Shown: positions 18,458 through 28,739, counted from the stretch's first letter. The stretch is 64,000 nucleotides of DNA from Mobilicoccus caccae (GCF_030161635.1 NZ_BSUO01000001.1:1469199-1533198); one strand, 5' to 3'. Translations and numbers: made by a program. The notes: a model not told the origin generated them from the sequence alone.

Positions 18458-19320
18458 ACGGCGCCTCACCCGCCACCGTCGACTGGACCCCGTCCGAGCG
18501 TGAGCGCGAGCGGGCGACCTACCGACGGTCGCGGGCGGTCCGCTCGACGGCCTTGTCGGCGGCGAGCACGATCGTGCTGGTGGCGCTGCTGTGGATCGCC
18601 CTGACCTCCTCACCCGGCTGGCCGAGGGTGCAGTGGACCTACTTCAATCTCGAGAAGGCGATCGAGGCGTTTCCCGCGGTCCTCGCCGGGCTCTGGCTGA
18701 ACATCCGGATCATGGTCGTGTGCGGGCTGATCATCTTCGTCCTCGGCCTGTTCGTCGCGATCCTGCGCACCCTGCGCGGACCCGTCTTCTTCCCCTTCCG
18801 CCTGGCCGGCACCCTGTACGTCGACCTTTTCCGCGGGCTCCCGCTCATCCTCGTGCTGCTGCTGTTCGGGTACGGCGCACCGGCGCTGCGCCTCCAAGGG
18901 CTGCCGACGAACGTCCTCTTCTGGGGCTGCTGCGCGCTCGTGCTGTCGTACTCGGCGTACGTGGCCGAGGTGTTCCGCGCCGGCATCGAATCGGTGCACC
19001 CCTCGCAGCGGGCCGCCGCCCGCTCCCTGGGGCTGAGCTACACCCAGACCCTGCGCCACGTCGTCGTCCCGCAGGCGATCCGGCGGGTGCAGCCGCCGCT
19101 GCTCAACGACCTGGTGTCGCTGCAGAAGGACTCCGGACTCATCTCGATCCTCGGGGTGGTCGACGCCGTCCGCGCCGCGCAGATCGAGACGGCGTCCGAC
19201 TTCAACTACACGCCGTACGTGGTCGCCGGTCTGCTCTTCATCGCGCTCACGGTGCCGATGGCCCGCTTCACCGACTGGGTCGCCCGGCGTCAGGGCTACG
19301 CAGGGGCGGGGGCGCTGTGA
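18454..19320 (+). CDS. Polar amino-acid ABC transporter permease
   Basis: A 288-residue inner membrane permease of the HisMQ type. Five to six hydrophobic segments are visible, and the EAA loop that contacts the ATPase reads EVFRAGIESVHPSQRAAARSLGLS. A charged N-terminal tail (about 30 residues) precedes the first membrane helix. It starts with GTG overlapping the stop of the binding-protein gene and ends in a 4-bp overlap with the ATPase gene, so the three form one transcript. A single permease subunit implies a homodimer. Confidence 0.93.
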   Translation: MNGASPATVDWTPSERERERATYRRSRAVRSTALSAASTIVLVALLWIALTSSPGWPRVQWTYFNLEKAIEAFPAVLAGLWLNIRIMVVCGLIIFVLGLFVAILRTLRGPVFFPFRLAGTLYVDLFRGLPLILVLLLFGYGAPALRLQGLPTNVLFWGCCALVLSYSAYVAEVFRAGIESVHPSQRAAARSLGLSYTQTLRHVVVPQAIRRVQPPLLNDLVSLQKDSGLISILGVVDAVRAAQIETASDFNYTPYVVAGLLFIALTVPMARFTDWVARRQGYAGAGAL

Positions 19321-20098
19321 CCGCCTCGCACACGCCGCAGGCGGACGAGCCCCTGCTCTCGCTGCGGGGCCTGCGCAAGTCCTTCCCGGGGCACGGCCGC
19401 GGGACGCCGCGCAACCTCGTCCTGAAGGACATCGACCTCGACGTGTACGCCGGCCAGTGCGTCGTGCTCATCGGCGGGTCCGGCTCGGGCAAGTCGACCC
19501 TGCTACGGTGCGTCAACCTGCTCGAGGTCGTCGACGACGGGGTCGTCATGCTCAAGGGGAGGAACTCACCGACCCGCGGGTGAACGCCGACGAGGTGCGC
19601 TCCCGCATCGGGATCGTCTTCCAGGCCTACAACCTCTTCCCGCACCTGTCCGTGCTGGAGAACGTCATGCTCGCGCCCGTGCGGGTCCACGGCCGGACCA
19701 AGGCGGAGGCGCGCGCGGCGTCACTGGAGATGCTCGAGCGGGTCGGCCTGGGGGAGAAGGCGCGAGCCCGCCCCGACGACCTCTCCGGCGGACAGCAGCA
19801 GCGGGTGGCGATCGCCCGCGCGCTGGTCAACCGGCCCGAGTTGCTGCTGCTCGACGAGGTGACCTCGGCCCTGGACCCCGAACTGGTGGGCGAGGTGCTC
19901 GACCTGCTGCGATCCCTCGCGGACGAGGGCATGACGATGATCCTCAACACCCACGAGATGGGCTTCGCCCGGCAGGTCGCCGACGTCGTCGCCCACCTGC
20001 ACGGGGGAGTGATCGCCGAGATCGGCCCGCCCGCGCAGGTCATCGACGCGCCCCAGGAGGAGCCGACCCGGCGTTTCCTCTCCCGCCTGCTCGGCTGA
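19317..20098 (+). CDS. Polar amino-acid ABC transporter ATPase (apparent frameshift)
   Basis: The ATP-binding subunit of the preceding importer, GlnQ/HisP family. Walker A GGSGSGKST, Q-loop FQAYNLFPHLSV, signature LSGGQQQRVAIARAL and Walker B LLLLDEVTSALDPE are all present. The frame breaks at 19556-19559, where four G are read. A fifth turns LKGRNSPT into LKGEELTDPRVNADEVR and gives a 260-residue protein. GTG start in GTGA overlap with the permease. The C-terminal EPTRRFLSRLLG is typical of the family. Very likely an intact gene with a sequencing error. Confidence 0.92.
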
Positions 20099-20108
20099 CA
20101 CGCGGCCC

Positions 20109-20975
20109 TCAGAGCGGCGTCAGCACCAGCGCGGCGTAGAGGGCGGCGGTGAGGAGCGTGGTGGCGCACGCGATCTCGACGGTCGCGCCCAGGACGTCGC
20201 CCGTGATGCCGCCGAGCCGGCTCACCGCGCGAGCCACGACGGCCACAGCGGTGAGGACACCGGCGGCGACGATGACGATCACGGACAGCCTCGAGATGCC
20301 GAAGAAGAAATGCCCCGAGGCGCACACGAGGACGAGGACGACCCCGGCGACCACCAGCGCGACCCGGGAGACGCTGCCCGCGACCGTGGCCCCCAACCCC
20401 GCGGGCGTCGCGGCGGGTACTCCGCGCACACACGCGACCGCGAGCACGAACCGAGAGGCGATCACGGCGGTCACACCGAGGCACAGCACCGCCGGCTGAG
20501 CGGCGGCCTGCGTGAACAGGGCCGCGGTGGCCGCGATCTGGAGGACCAGGGTGAGGACGATGGCGGTCGCGCCGCTCGGGCCGACGTCGCCGGTCTTCAT
20601 GATCGCGAGCGCCGTGCGACGGTCATAGCTCGCCGAGAGCCCGTCGGCGAGGTCGGCCAGACCGTCGAGGTGCAGGGCGCGGGTGGCCAGGACCTGCCCG
20701 CAGACGGCGACGACCGCCAGCACGAGCGCGACCGAGGGCGAGTCGCCGAGGACCGCGAGCAGACCCATCGCCGCCCACACGGCCGCCGGCAGGAGCGCCG
20801 CGACGGGGGCCAGCAGCATCGCGATCCCGGCCACGCGGGAGTCGACATGTGAAGGGGGCCGCACCGGAACGGCGGTGAGCGTGCCGACCGCCATCCGCCA
20901 GCCGTCGAGCACCGGCCATCGCGACGCCGATCCCGCAGATCCACCCGTCGTCGGCTCGTCCGGTGTCGTGCTCAT
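20109..20975 (-). CDS. cobS: Adenosylcobinamide-GDP ribazoletransferase (cobalamin synthase)
   Basis: Membrane enzyme that joins adenosylcobinamide-GDP with alpha-ribazole to make cobalamin. The 288-residue protein is strongly hydrophobic, with the signature HLDGLADLADGLSASYDRR and IMKTGDVGPSGATAIVL, whose acidic residues bind metal. ATG at 20975 follows AGGAG at 6 nt and overlaps the cobU stop as ATGA. It is the last gene of the riboswitch-led cobalamin operon. Confidence 0.95.
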   Translation of the reverse strand: MSTTPDEPTTGGSAGSASRWPVLDGWRMAVGTLTAVPVRPPSHVDSRVAGIAMLLAPVAALLPAAVWAAMGLLAVLGDSPSVALVLAVVAVCGQVLATRALHLDGLADLADGLSASYDRRTALAIMKTGDVGPSGATAIVLTLVLQIAATAALFTQAAAQPAVLCLGVTAVIASRFVLAVACVRGVPAATPAGLGATVAGSVSRVALVVAGVVLVLVCASGHFFFGISRLSVIVIVAAGVLTAVAVVARAVSRLGGITGDVLGATVEIACATTLLTAALYAALVLTPL

Positions 20976-21555
20976 CGCGCACTCCTCGATCGGCCGGCCG
21001 CGAAGGCGTCGAGGCCGGGTGCCGTGGACAGGTCGAGAACGCGCCCCGCGACGACGAGCAGCACTTCGTCGGCGAGGTCGGCGACGGCGGTGTTGAGGCG
21101 ACCGAGCTCGTCGCGGAACAACCGCCCCGACGGCGTGGCCGGCACGACGCCCAGCCCCACCTCGTTGCTCACCAGCACCGCGTCGCACGGGCAGGTGCGC
21201 AGAGCCTCGAGCAGACCGACACGGGCGGTCTCGACGGTCCGCCGCGCGGCCTCGCGGTCGTCCCACGCGCCCGCGTCGTCGACGACGCGGGTCAGCCACG
21301 TGCCGAGACAGTCGACGAGCACCGGGGGCCGTCCTCGCCGAGCACGCCGGCCACGTCGCCGGTCTCGACGGTGAACCACGCGGCGGGTCGACGCTCGCGG
21401 TGGGCGCGGACACGCTCGGCCCACTCGGCGTCGCGCGGATCGTGCGGGTCGGGCACCGGGCCCGGTGCGACGTAGCGGGCCGCCGACCCGGCGAGCAGAC
21501 GCTCGGCGAGCATGCTCTTGCCGCTGCGGACGCCGCCGAGCACGAGGGTGATCAC
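20972..21555 (-). CDS. cobU: Adenosylcobinamide kinase/guanylyltransferase (apparent frameshift)
   Basis: Activates adenosylcobinamide phosphate with GTP in the nucleotide loop assembly of cobalamin. P-loop [15 protein letters not shown] lies at residues about 7-21. Later [14 protein letters not shown] and [25 protein letters not shown] are the family hallmarks. The frame breaks at 21324-21328, where five C are read on the coding strand. Six give [15 protein letters not shown] and a continuous 194-residue protein. It starts at GTG 21555, overlaps the S-component gene by 4 bp and cobS by 4 bp. Confidence 0.92.
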
Positions 21556-22490
21556 GAGGCCCCCTCGAAGCGGGCCCGACGCGTGGCGCGCCGGAGCGTG
21601 GCCAGCAGCGGACGCCCCGCGATGCCCACGAGTGCGGCGGTGAGCACGGCGCGAGGTGCGTCCCAGACCAGCGACGTCGCGAGGTAGAACGCGGCGTAGT
21701 GGGTGAGGTTGGTGGCGGTGTCACCGGGGACGAACCCCGCTCCCGGCGGTGCGGCCGCACCCATGAACGGCCAGAACCACAGGTTCATCACCGCCCCGTA
21801 GAGGAGCGCGGCGATCGCGCCGTAGACCGCCAGGGCGAGGACCTCCCAGCGGCCTCTGAGCCCGGGAAGCAGCGCGGCGCCCAGGGCGACCCAGCCGGTG
21901 GCGATCATCTGGAAGGGGGTCCACGGACCGACGGCCCCGGTGAGGAACGCGCCGGTGAGCAGGATGAGACACCCGCCGAGGAACGCCAGGCGTCTGCCGA
22001 GCACACGGCCCGCGACGACGACGAGGAAGAACACCGGTTCGAGCCCCGCCGTGCCCGCGCCGAGGACCCGCAACGCCCCACCGAGCGCCGCCAGGGCGCC
22101 CAACACGGCCACGGTCTTGGCATCCAGACGCCCGTTGCCCTGCTCGGCGAGCAGGCTCACCCCGAGCAGGGCCATGAGTGCGGCGAACAGCCATGGCGCG
22201 AGGGAGGCGTGCTCGGCGATGAGCGCCGACGTGGCGAAGAACGGCCAGAAGAACGCCATGAGTCCCACCAGGGAGACCAGGACGAGCACGAGCGTCCCCG
22301 GCCACTCCGGCGCGGTGTCGCCGGGGGTGCCGCGGCGGCGGAGTCGGTCGGCGCGCGGGAGGTGGGCGTGGCCCGGCGCGTTCGATGCGGCAGCCGCCGA
22401 CGAACTCACCGCTCCCGTCGGCGGGGCCGCGGGCGCGCTCGGCACGTCCGGCGTCGGACGCGAGATCGGGGTGATGTCGGTGCGGCTCAT
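21552..22490 (-). CDS. ECF transporter S component (likely cobalamin or precursor)
   Basis: A 312-residue membrane protein, the substrate-binding component of an energy-coupling factor importer. After a Pro/Ala/Ser-rich cytoplasmic tail of about 65 residues come six hydrophobic segments, with [21 protein letters not shown] and [20 protein letters not shown] matching the S-component family next to SCO2322-type genes. It overlaps the EcfA gene by ATGA and cobU by 4 bp. Position in a B12-riboswitch operon with cobU and cobS makes a corrinoid the likely substrate. Cobalt or another cofactor cannot be excluded. Confidence 0.85.
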   Translation of the reverse strand: MSRTDITPISRPTPDVPSAPAAPPTGAVSSSAAAASNAPGHAHLPRADRLRRRGTPGDTAPEWPGTLVLVLVSLVGLMAFFWPFFATSALIAEHASLAPWLFAALMALLGVSLLAEQGNGRLDAKTVAVLGALAALGGALRVLGAGTAGLEPVFFLVVVAGRVLGRRLAFLGGCLILLTGAFLTGAVGPWTPFQMIATGWVALGAALLPGLRGRWEVLALAVYGAIAALLYGAVMNLWFWPFMGAAAPPGAGFVPGDTATNLTHYAAFYLATSLVWDAPRAVLTAALVGIAGRPLLATLRRATRRARFEGAS

Positions 22491-24141
22491 GAGGCCTCCT
22501 CCGTGAGCGCCCGGGCGACCTCGTCGACGGTGAGGAACGGGAGCGGATGCAGGATCCGCGACACCTGCGGCGCGTAGGCCGTCGACTGCGCCAGGACGCT
22601 CGGCGAGTCGTCGTCCGCGACGATGACGCCATCGGCCATGAGCACGACGCGGTCGGCGATCTCGGCGGCCAACTCCACGTCGTGGGTGGCGACGAGGATC
22701 GTGTGCCCCTCGGCCGAGAGTTCGGCGAGGATGCGCACGAGGCGGTCCTTGGCGGCGTAGTCCAGGCCGCGGGTCGGCTCGTCGAGCAGGAGCAGCCGTG
22801 ACCCGGCCGCGAGGATGACGGCCAGGGCGAGCCCCAGGCGCTGCCCCTCTGACAGGTCGCGCGGGTGACGCTCGGCGTCCACCTCGCCGGTGATGCGCGC
22901 GAACAGCGCTGCGGTCGTCCCTGGTTCGGCGCCCATGTCGGCGTCGGCGCTGCGGCACTCCTCGGCGACGGAGTCGGCGTACAGCAACGCCATCGGGTCC
23001 TGCGGGACGAGGCCCACGCGGGCGATCCGCTCCCGCGGGGGCAGGGTGCGCGGGTCGACGGGGCGCCCGCCGGGTCGGTCGAGGCGGATCTCGCCCCGGT
23101 CGGGCTGCAACCGGCCGGCGAGGGTCCACAGCAACGTCGACTTTCCCGAGCCGTTGCGGCCCATGAGCACTGTGATCCCCCGTCGGTCGGCGTCAGGTCG
23201 ACGCCGCGCAGCACGGGCACCCCACCGCGCTGCACATGCAGACCCCGGGCCCGCACCAGCGGCGCCTCCGCGGCGGGGGCGCGCCGGAACCGCCGCCGCA
23301 TGGGCGGGGTGGCCTGCGGGCGCGGGGGAGGTGGGAGCTCGGCGCGCAGCCCCGCCGCCCGACGACGGGCCGACCGAACCGACAGCGGCAGCGGACTCCA
23401 GCCGAGCATCCGCCCGAGTTCGACGACCGGCGGGAACACGGTCGAGATCGCCATGGCCTCGGCCGGTGGCAGCGCCTGGGTGGCCCGGCCCTCATCGAGC
23501 AGGACGACCCGGTCGGCGTGATGGATCACGCGTTCGAGGCGATGCTCGGCGAGGATGACCGTGAGGGCCATGTCGTGGACGAGGCGGGTGAGGGCCGACA
23601 GCACGTCCTCGGCAGCGACGGGGTCGAGGGCCGAAGTCGGTTCGTCGAGCACGAGGATGCCCGGCCCGGCGGCGAGGACGGCGGCGATCGCCACCCGTTG
23701 CTGCTGGCCTCCGGAGAGGGCGTGCAGCCGCGCACCGCGGACGTCGGCGAGCCCGAGGACGTCGAGGATCTCCTCGACACGGCGCCGCATGACACCGGGC
23801 GCGATGCCGAGAACCTCCATGCCGTAGGCGATCTCGTCCTCGACGGTGTCGGTGACGAACGAGGCGGACGGGTTCTGCCGCACCAGCCCGACGACGTCGG
23901 CGAGATCGCGCGGGCGGTACCTGGCGGTGTCTCGCCCGTCCACGGTCACCCGGCCGCGCAGCGTGCCTCCGGTGAAATGCGGCACCAGGCCGTTGAGCGT
24001 GGACAACAGCGTGGACTTGCCGCACCCGGTCGGCCCGGCGAGGAGGACGAGCTCGCCCTCCTCGACGTGCAGGTGCGGCACGACGAGCGCCGGGGCGTCC
24101 GCCCCGTCGTAGGTGACCTCGAGGCCCTCGATGTGGATCAT
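22487..24141 (-). CDS. ECF transporter fused ATPase, two ABC domains (apparent frameshift)
   Basis: Both ATPase subunits of the ECF importer in one 551-residue chain. Domain 1: Walker A GPTGCGKST, signature LSGGQQQRVAIAAVL, Walker B ILVLDEPTSALDP. Domain 2: Walker A GRNGSGKST, signature LSEGQRLGLALAV, Walker B LLLLDEPTRGLDY. The frame breaks just before the second Walker A at 23177-23181, where five G are read on the coding strand. Six give TDGGITVLMGRNGSGKST. Overlaps ecfT and the S-component gene by 4 bp each. Probably intact in the organism. Confidence 0.9.
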
Positions 24142-25230
24142 CGCGCCACGCTCGCCATCGCGCGGGCACGGTCCTGGCTCGCGGGCCGTGGTGGGGTCAG
24201 GACTCCGGCGAGGCCCGCGAGCAGGGTCGCGCCGACGACGAGCACGTGGACGGTGCTTCCGGGCGTGACCTCCTCGCCGGCCGCGAGACCGACGGCCAGC
24301 GCGGCGAGCACCCCGAGCGCGACGACGACGGTCTCGGGCGTCTGCCACGGATCGGGTCGGTGGGGGTGCGACGGTCGCTCGCGCCACCGAGCGCGAGTGC
24401 GCCGACCGCGAGGACGAGCCCCGCTCCCACCAGCGGAGCCGCGACGGCGACCGGTGTGCGCGCATCGAGTAGGCCGAACACCCCGACGCAGACACCGACG
24501 ATGCCCGCCACACTGCACCAGGTGGCGCGCCGTTGCCGGCGGACTCCGCCGCGCCCCGCACGGCCGTACCCGCGGGACTCCATCGAGGCGGCCAGTTGCA
24601 GCGAGCGTTCCAGCGCGCCGGCGACGACCGGCAGGGCCATCGTGCCGACCTCGCGCAACCCCGGCCGGAGCCGCCGCGCAGGGACCGAGCGACCCGCACC
24701 CGGCCGGCGTCGCGCACGAGTTCGGGTGCGTAGGACAGGGCCACGACGAGCGCGGTGCCGACGTCGTAGAGCGTGGCCGGCACGTGACGCAGGAGCCGCC
24801 GGGGTCCGGCGAGCGCGTTCGCCGCGCCCAGGCAGAGCAGCATGACAGCGAGGCGGGTGGCCTCGATGAGGGAGGCGGTGAGGGCGCCCCGGGTGACGTC
24901 ACCGCCGAGTCGCAGTCGTCCGGCCCAGGCGGGCAGGCGCAGCTCCGGCAGGGAGAGGACCACGGGACCCTCGACGACCCCGCCGCCGAGCAGGACCGTC
25001 ATGACCAGGCGCAGGACGAGGGCGACGACGCCGATGACGAAGAACCCCGCGAGGATCGTCAGACCTCCCGGTTCACCGCGTTCCACGGTCACCCAGACCG
25101 CCACCGCGGCGACGAGCAGCAGCACGAGCACGTCGTCGGCCCGGGCCGCGGCGACGGCCAACGCCACCGCCCACAGCCACCACGCCACGGGGTGCACCGC
25201 GCGTGCCACGGAGTGCCGCACTCGACTCAT
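24138..25230 (-). CDS. ECF transporter transmembrane (T) component (two apparent frameshifts)
   Basis: The scaffold membrane subunit that couples the ATPases to the S component. The N-terminal third has several membrane segments (WWLWAVALAVAAARADDVLV and onward). The coupling region with the Ala-Arg-Gly motif reads LQLAASMESRGYGR. Two breaks interrupt the frame: 24659-24662 (four G on the coding strand, five needed, restoring GRGLREVGTMALPVVAGALE) and 24362-24366 (five C read, six needed, restoring HRPDPWQTPETVVVALG). With both fixed the length is 364 residues and the stop overlaps the EcfA start. Starts at ATG 25230, sharing one base with the stop of the upstream gene. Confidence 0.87.
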
Positions 25231-25991
25231 CAGCCTCGATCCGGTGACTGCCGACGACGTCGGAGCGAGATCGTCACGGCGGCGGCGACCGCGGCCACGA
25301 CGAGTCCGGCCAGCACCCACGCCGAGACCGCGATGCCCTCATCGGCCTCCTGCGCAGTGGCGGCGGCCTGGGCGTCACCGGTCCCCGAGGGATGGGCGGC
25401 CGGGGCGGACGGCGCGGGGGAATCGGTACGGGGAGAGACGGGCTCGTCGGCGGCGACCGCGGCCGCCGGCGGCGTCGCCACTTCCTCGGAACAGCCCGAG
25501 GCGGGGTAGCCGTCGACACCACAGGTGACGCCGGCCTCGAGGCGGGTGGAGGCCACCGCGGCCAACACGTCCGCGCCGGAGGCGTCCGTCGCGACCACGG
25601 CGCAGGCCGTGCGGGGCTCGGGAGGCGGGGCCGCGCCGTCGGCGGCATCGGCCTGGCGCCCGTAGTCGAGCAGGACACCGACGCGCTTCTTGCCTTCGGC
25701 GGCCGGAGTCGCGCCGCAGATCTGCTCGAAGGTGGGCGTGGCACGAGGGAAGCGCGGTTCCTCCATGCCGGCCACGGCGTAGCGCCAGCCCTCGACGGCA
25801 CCGTCCGCGGGCGCGGTCTGCGCCGGGCCCGTGGTCGCGAACGTCCACGCGCCGTTCACGAGGGGGTAGTACCCCCAGAACCGGTACGACGAGGCCTGTG
25901 CCGTACCGCCGGCCACCACCACGAACAACGCGGTGAGCAGCAGGACGACGCTGGGGCGGACGACGCGGGAGACGCGCGTTGGGACGGTCAC
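25230..25991 (-). CDS. SCO2322-family exported protein
   Basis: A 253-residue protein of the SCO2322 family, which accompanies ECF genes under cobalamin riboswitches in actinobacteria; molecular role unknown. It has a signal-like hydrophobic segment ending AGGTAQASS, a conserved SYRFWGYYPLVNGAWTFATT, several Cys and an Ala/Pro-rich linker, then a C-terminal membrane anchor (ISAWVLAG-like helix) with a basic RRRRQ tail. GTG at 25991 is chosen because the longer in-frame start lies inside the riboswitch. First gene of the operon, followed by ecfT with a one-base overlap. It probably sits on the outer face of the membrane and may assist substrate capture. Confidence 0.82.
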   Translation of the reverse strand: MTVPTRVSRVVRPSVVLLLTALFVVVAGGTAQASSYRFWGYYPLVNGAWTFATTGPAQTAPADGAVEGWRYAVAGMEEPRFPRATPTFEQICGATPAAEGKKRVGVLLDYGRQADAADGAAPPPEPRTACAVVATDASGADVLAAVASTRLEAGVTCGVDGYPASGCSEEVATPPAAAVAADEPVSPRTDSPAPSAPAAHPSGTGDAQAAATAQEADEGIAVSAWVLAGLVVAAVAAAVTISLRRRRQSPDRG

Positions 25992-26059
25992 GGGGACGGA
26001 CCCCCTCCTGCACGCGCGAGAGGAGGCGCTGCGAGGCGCCGGCCCCCGTTCGCATGCCT

Positions 26060-26200
26060 CGACGAACTGGTGGAGCCGTGACCGCTGCGGGTGCTCCGGC
26101 TCGCCGTCGAGAGTGATCTCGAGGCTCACGGTTGCGGGTCAGCGCCGGGTTCTCACCGGTCTTTCCCCGAGGCGGTCCATCGGTCCGTGAACCATCTCAC
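26060..26200 (-). ncRNA. Cobalamin (B12) riboswitch
   Basis: On the minus strand the conserved core is evident: GGGGAA, then CCGGTGAGAACCCGG, then GCTGACCCGCAACCGTGA, followed after a variable arm by the B12-box-like GAGCCGGAGCACCCGC. The order and spacing match the cobalamin element family. It lies directly upstream of the SCO2322-ecfT-ecfA-S-cobU-cobS operon and should repress it when adenosylcobalamin is abundant. Boundaries are approximate. A TTTGAC box near 26218 and GATGGT 18 nt further on may be its promoter. Confidence 0.88.
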
Positions 26201-26251
26201 CGGCGTCGGGTCCCGTCAAACGGGGGTCGGCGGCCTGACACACTGCTCCCC

Positions 26252-27249
26252 GTGACGAGGACACGTGCACTCGGGCTGGCGTTGGGGTATGCCGCCGACG
26301 TCGCTCTCGGAGATCCGCGGCGCGGGCACCCCGTGGCGCTGTTCGGTACGGCGGCGGAGGCGTTGCGCCGGCGGATGCAGGCCGACTCCCGCTCGGCCGG
26401 GGCCGCCTACGTCGGAGTGCTGGTGGGCGGCACCCTCGCCGGCGCAGCGGCAGTCGAGAAGCTCTGTGGCCCGAGCCCGCTCGCCCGCACGCTGACGACC
26501 GCCGTCGCCACCTGGACCGTGCTCGGCGGGACGAGCCTGGCCGCCGAGGGGGCCAGGATGGCGACGCTGCTGGAGGTCGACGACCTCGCCGGTGCGCGCG
26601 ATCGCCTCTCCCATCTGTGCAGCCGCGATGCCACGGGCCTGGACGCCGCGGCCCTCGCCCGGGCGGCCACGGAGTCCCTCGCGGAGAACACCTCCGACGC
26701 CGTCACCGCCCCGCTGTTCTGGGGAGCCGTGGCCGGCGTGCCCGGCCTGCTCGTCTACCGCGCGGCCAACACCCTCGACGCGATGGTCGGCTACCGCACC
26801 CCGAACTCCGCCGGTTCGGCTGGGCGGCAGCGCGACTCGACGACGTCCTCAACCTGCTACCCGCGCGGGTCACGGCCGCGCTGACCGTGCTCGCCGCACC
26901 CGTGGTCGGCGGCAGCCCACGGGAGGCCTGGCGCGTGTGGCGCCGTGACGCCACCGGTCACCCGAGCCCCAACGCCGGTCCGGTCGAGGCCAGTGCCGCA
27001 GGCGCGCTCGGCGTCACGCTCGGCGGGAGGAACACCTACGCCGGAGAGGTCGAGGACCGCGGCACGCTCGGCGACGGCCCACCGGCCGGCGTGCGCGACC
27101 TGCCCCGCGCGGTCACGCTCTCCCGCGCCGTCGGCCTCGCCTCGCTCGCCGGAGCGATCCTGCTGGCCCTCCGACCGGACCGTGCTGTGGTAGCACGCGG
27201 TTCGGCGACCGGCGTCGGAACCTCTCCCCACTCTGTTCGGAGGTCGTGA
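26252..27249 (+). CDS. cobD: Adenosylcobinamide-phosphate synthase (apparent frameshift)
   Basis: Membrane protein CobD/CbiB that attaches the aminopropanol arm to adenosylcobyric acid. Seen: LGLALGYAADVALGDPRRGHPVALFG (start region), LAENTSDAVTAPLFWGAVAGVPG and RAANTLDAMVGYRTP, all hallmarks of the family. The frame breaks right after RTP at 26799-26802, where four C are read. Five give [26 protein letters not shown] and a 332-residue protein. GTG at 26252 is preceded by a CACACT box 7 nt upstream. The stop shares one base with the cobQ start. It diverges from the riboswitch operon with only about 50 bp between. Confidence 0.92.
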
Positions 27250-28733
27250 TGGCTCGCGGGCTCGTGTTGTGTGGCACGACCTCGGATGCGGGCAAGAGCC
27301 TGCTGACCGCCGGGATGTGCCGCTGGTTGGTGCGCGAAGGTGTGCGGGTCGCGCCCTTCAAGAGCCAGAACATGTCGAACAACTCGATGGTGTGCGCCGA
27401 CGGTGCCGAGATCGGTCGCGCGCAGTGGGTCCAGGCGGTGGCGGCGCGGGTCGTCCCCGAGGCCGCGATGAACCCGGTACTGCTCAAGCCCGGCTCGGAC
27501 CGCCGGAGCCACGTGGTGCTCATGGGGCGACCGCACGGCGAGCTCGGCACGGGCGAATGGGCCACCGGCCGTGCCGAACTGGCGAAGGCGGCGTACGCGG
27601 CGTTCGACGACCTCGCGTCCCGGTACGACGTCGTCCTCGCCGAAGGAGCCGGCTCTGCCGCCGAGGTCAACCTGCGCTCGGGCGACTACGTCAACCTCGG
27701 TCTGGCCCGGGCGATGGATCTGCCCGTCCTCGTCGTCGGCGACATCGACCGCGGGGGAGTCCTCGCCGCGATGTACGGCACCTGGGCGCTGCTCGAGGAC
27801 GCCGACCGCGCGCACCTGCGGGGGTGGATCGTCAACAAGTTCCGCGGCGACGTGGACCTGCTGCGTCCCGGGCTCTCGGTCGTCGAGGACCGCACCGGCC
27901 TGCCCGTGCTCGGAGTCGTCCCGTGGCTGGACGGGGCCTGGCTCGACGGCGAGGACGCCCTCACCCTCGGCGGCTGGTCACGCTCGGTCGACACGGCTCC
28001 GGCGGCTGCGGGCACCCTCCGCGTCGCGGTCGTCGGATTCCCGCGACTCTCGAACGCCACCGACGTCGACGCACTGGCCGCCGAGCCCGGGGTGGACGTC
28101 GTCGTCACCGCCGATCCCGACGTGATCGCCGAGGCGGACCTGGCCGTCCTCCCCGGCAGCCGCAGCACGATGCACGACCTGGGTTGGCTGATCGACCGCG
28201 GTCTGCGAGCGCCACTGCTGGCGCGGGCCGCCCGCGGTGCGCCGGTCCTCGGCATCTGCGGCGGCTACCAGATGCTGGCGAGACGCATCGCCGACCCGGA
28301 CGGGATCGAGACCGGCGACGGGCCGCGCCACGTCGAGGGGCTCGGCCTGCTGCCCACGAGCGTCCACTTCGGCGCCGACAAGGTGCTCGGCACCCCCACC
28401 GGTCGGTGGCGGGGGCACGAGGTGTGGGCGTACGAGATCCACCATGGCGTGGCCAGGCTCGAGGACGACGCCGAGGCCGTCGCCTGCGAGCCGTTCCTCG
28501 ACGGGTGGAGCACCGGTGCGGTCTTCGGCACCACCTGGCACGGCGCGTTCGAGAACGACGACTTCCGCCGCGCGTTCCTCACCACGGTCGCCGAACTCGC
28601 TGGCAGCACCTACCGCCCCGCCACCTCGGCGCCGGGGTTCGCCGCCCGTCGGGAGACGATGATCGAGCGCCTGGCCGACGCCGTCGAGGAGCACCTCGAC
28701 ACCGCGTTCCTCCGGCGTCTGCTCCAGGTGTGA
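27249..28733 (+). CDS. cobQ: Cobyric acid synthase (glutamine-dependent amidotransferase)
   Basis: Amidates four carboxyl groups of adenosylcobyrinic acid a,c-diamide using glutamine and ATP. The 494-residue protein has the N-terminal dethiobiotin-synthetase-like P-loop region TTSDAGKSLLTAG with FKSQNMSNNS, and a C-terminal class I glutamine amidotransferase domain with the nucleophile in VLGICGGYQML (residues about 334-344) and a downstream His in GTTWHGAFEND. ATG at 27249 overlaps the cobD stop by one base, so the pair is translationally coupled. Intact. Upstream corrin-ring genes are not in the window. Confidence 0.96.
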   Translation: MARGLVLCGTTSDAGKSLLTAGMCRWLVREGVRVAPFKSQNMSNNSMVCADGAEIGRAQWVQAVAARVVPEAAMNPVLLKPGSDRRSHVVLMGRPHGELGTGEWATGRAELAKAAYAAFDDLASRYDVVLAEGAGSAAEVNLRSGDYVNLGLARAMDLPVLVVGDIDRGGVLAAMYGTWALLEDADRAHLRGWIVNKFRGDVDLLRPGLSVVEDRTGLPVLGVVPWLDGAWLDGEDALTLGGWSRSVDTAPAAAGTLRVAVVGFPRLSNATDVDALAAEPGVDVVVTADPDVIAEADLAVLPGSRSTMHDLGWLIDRGLRAPLLARAARGAPVLGICGGYQMLARRIADPDGIETGDGPRHVEGLGLLPTSVHFGADKVLGTPTGRWRGHEVWAYEIHHGVARLEDDAEAVACEPFLDGWSTGAVFGTTWHGAFENDDFRRAFLTTVAELAGSTYRPATSAPGFAARRETMIERLADAVEEHLDTAFLRRLLQV

Positions 28734-28739
28734 ACGCGG

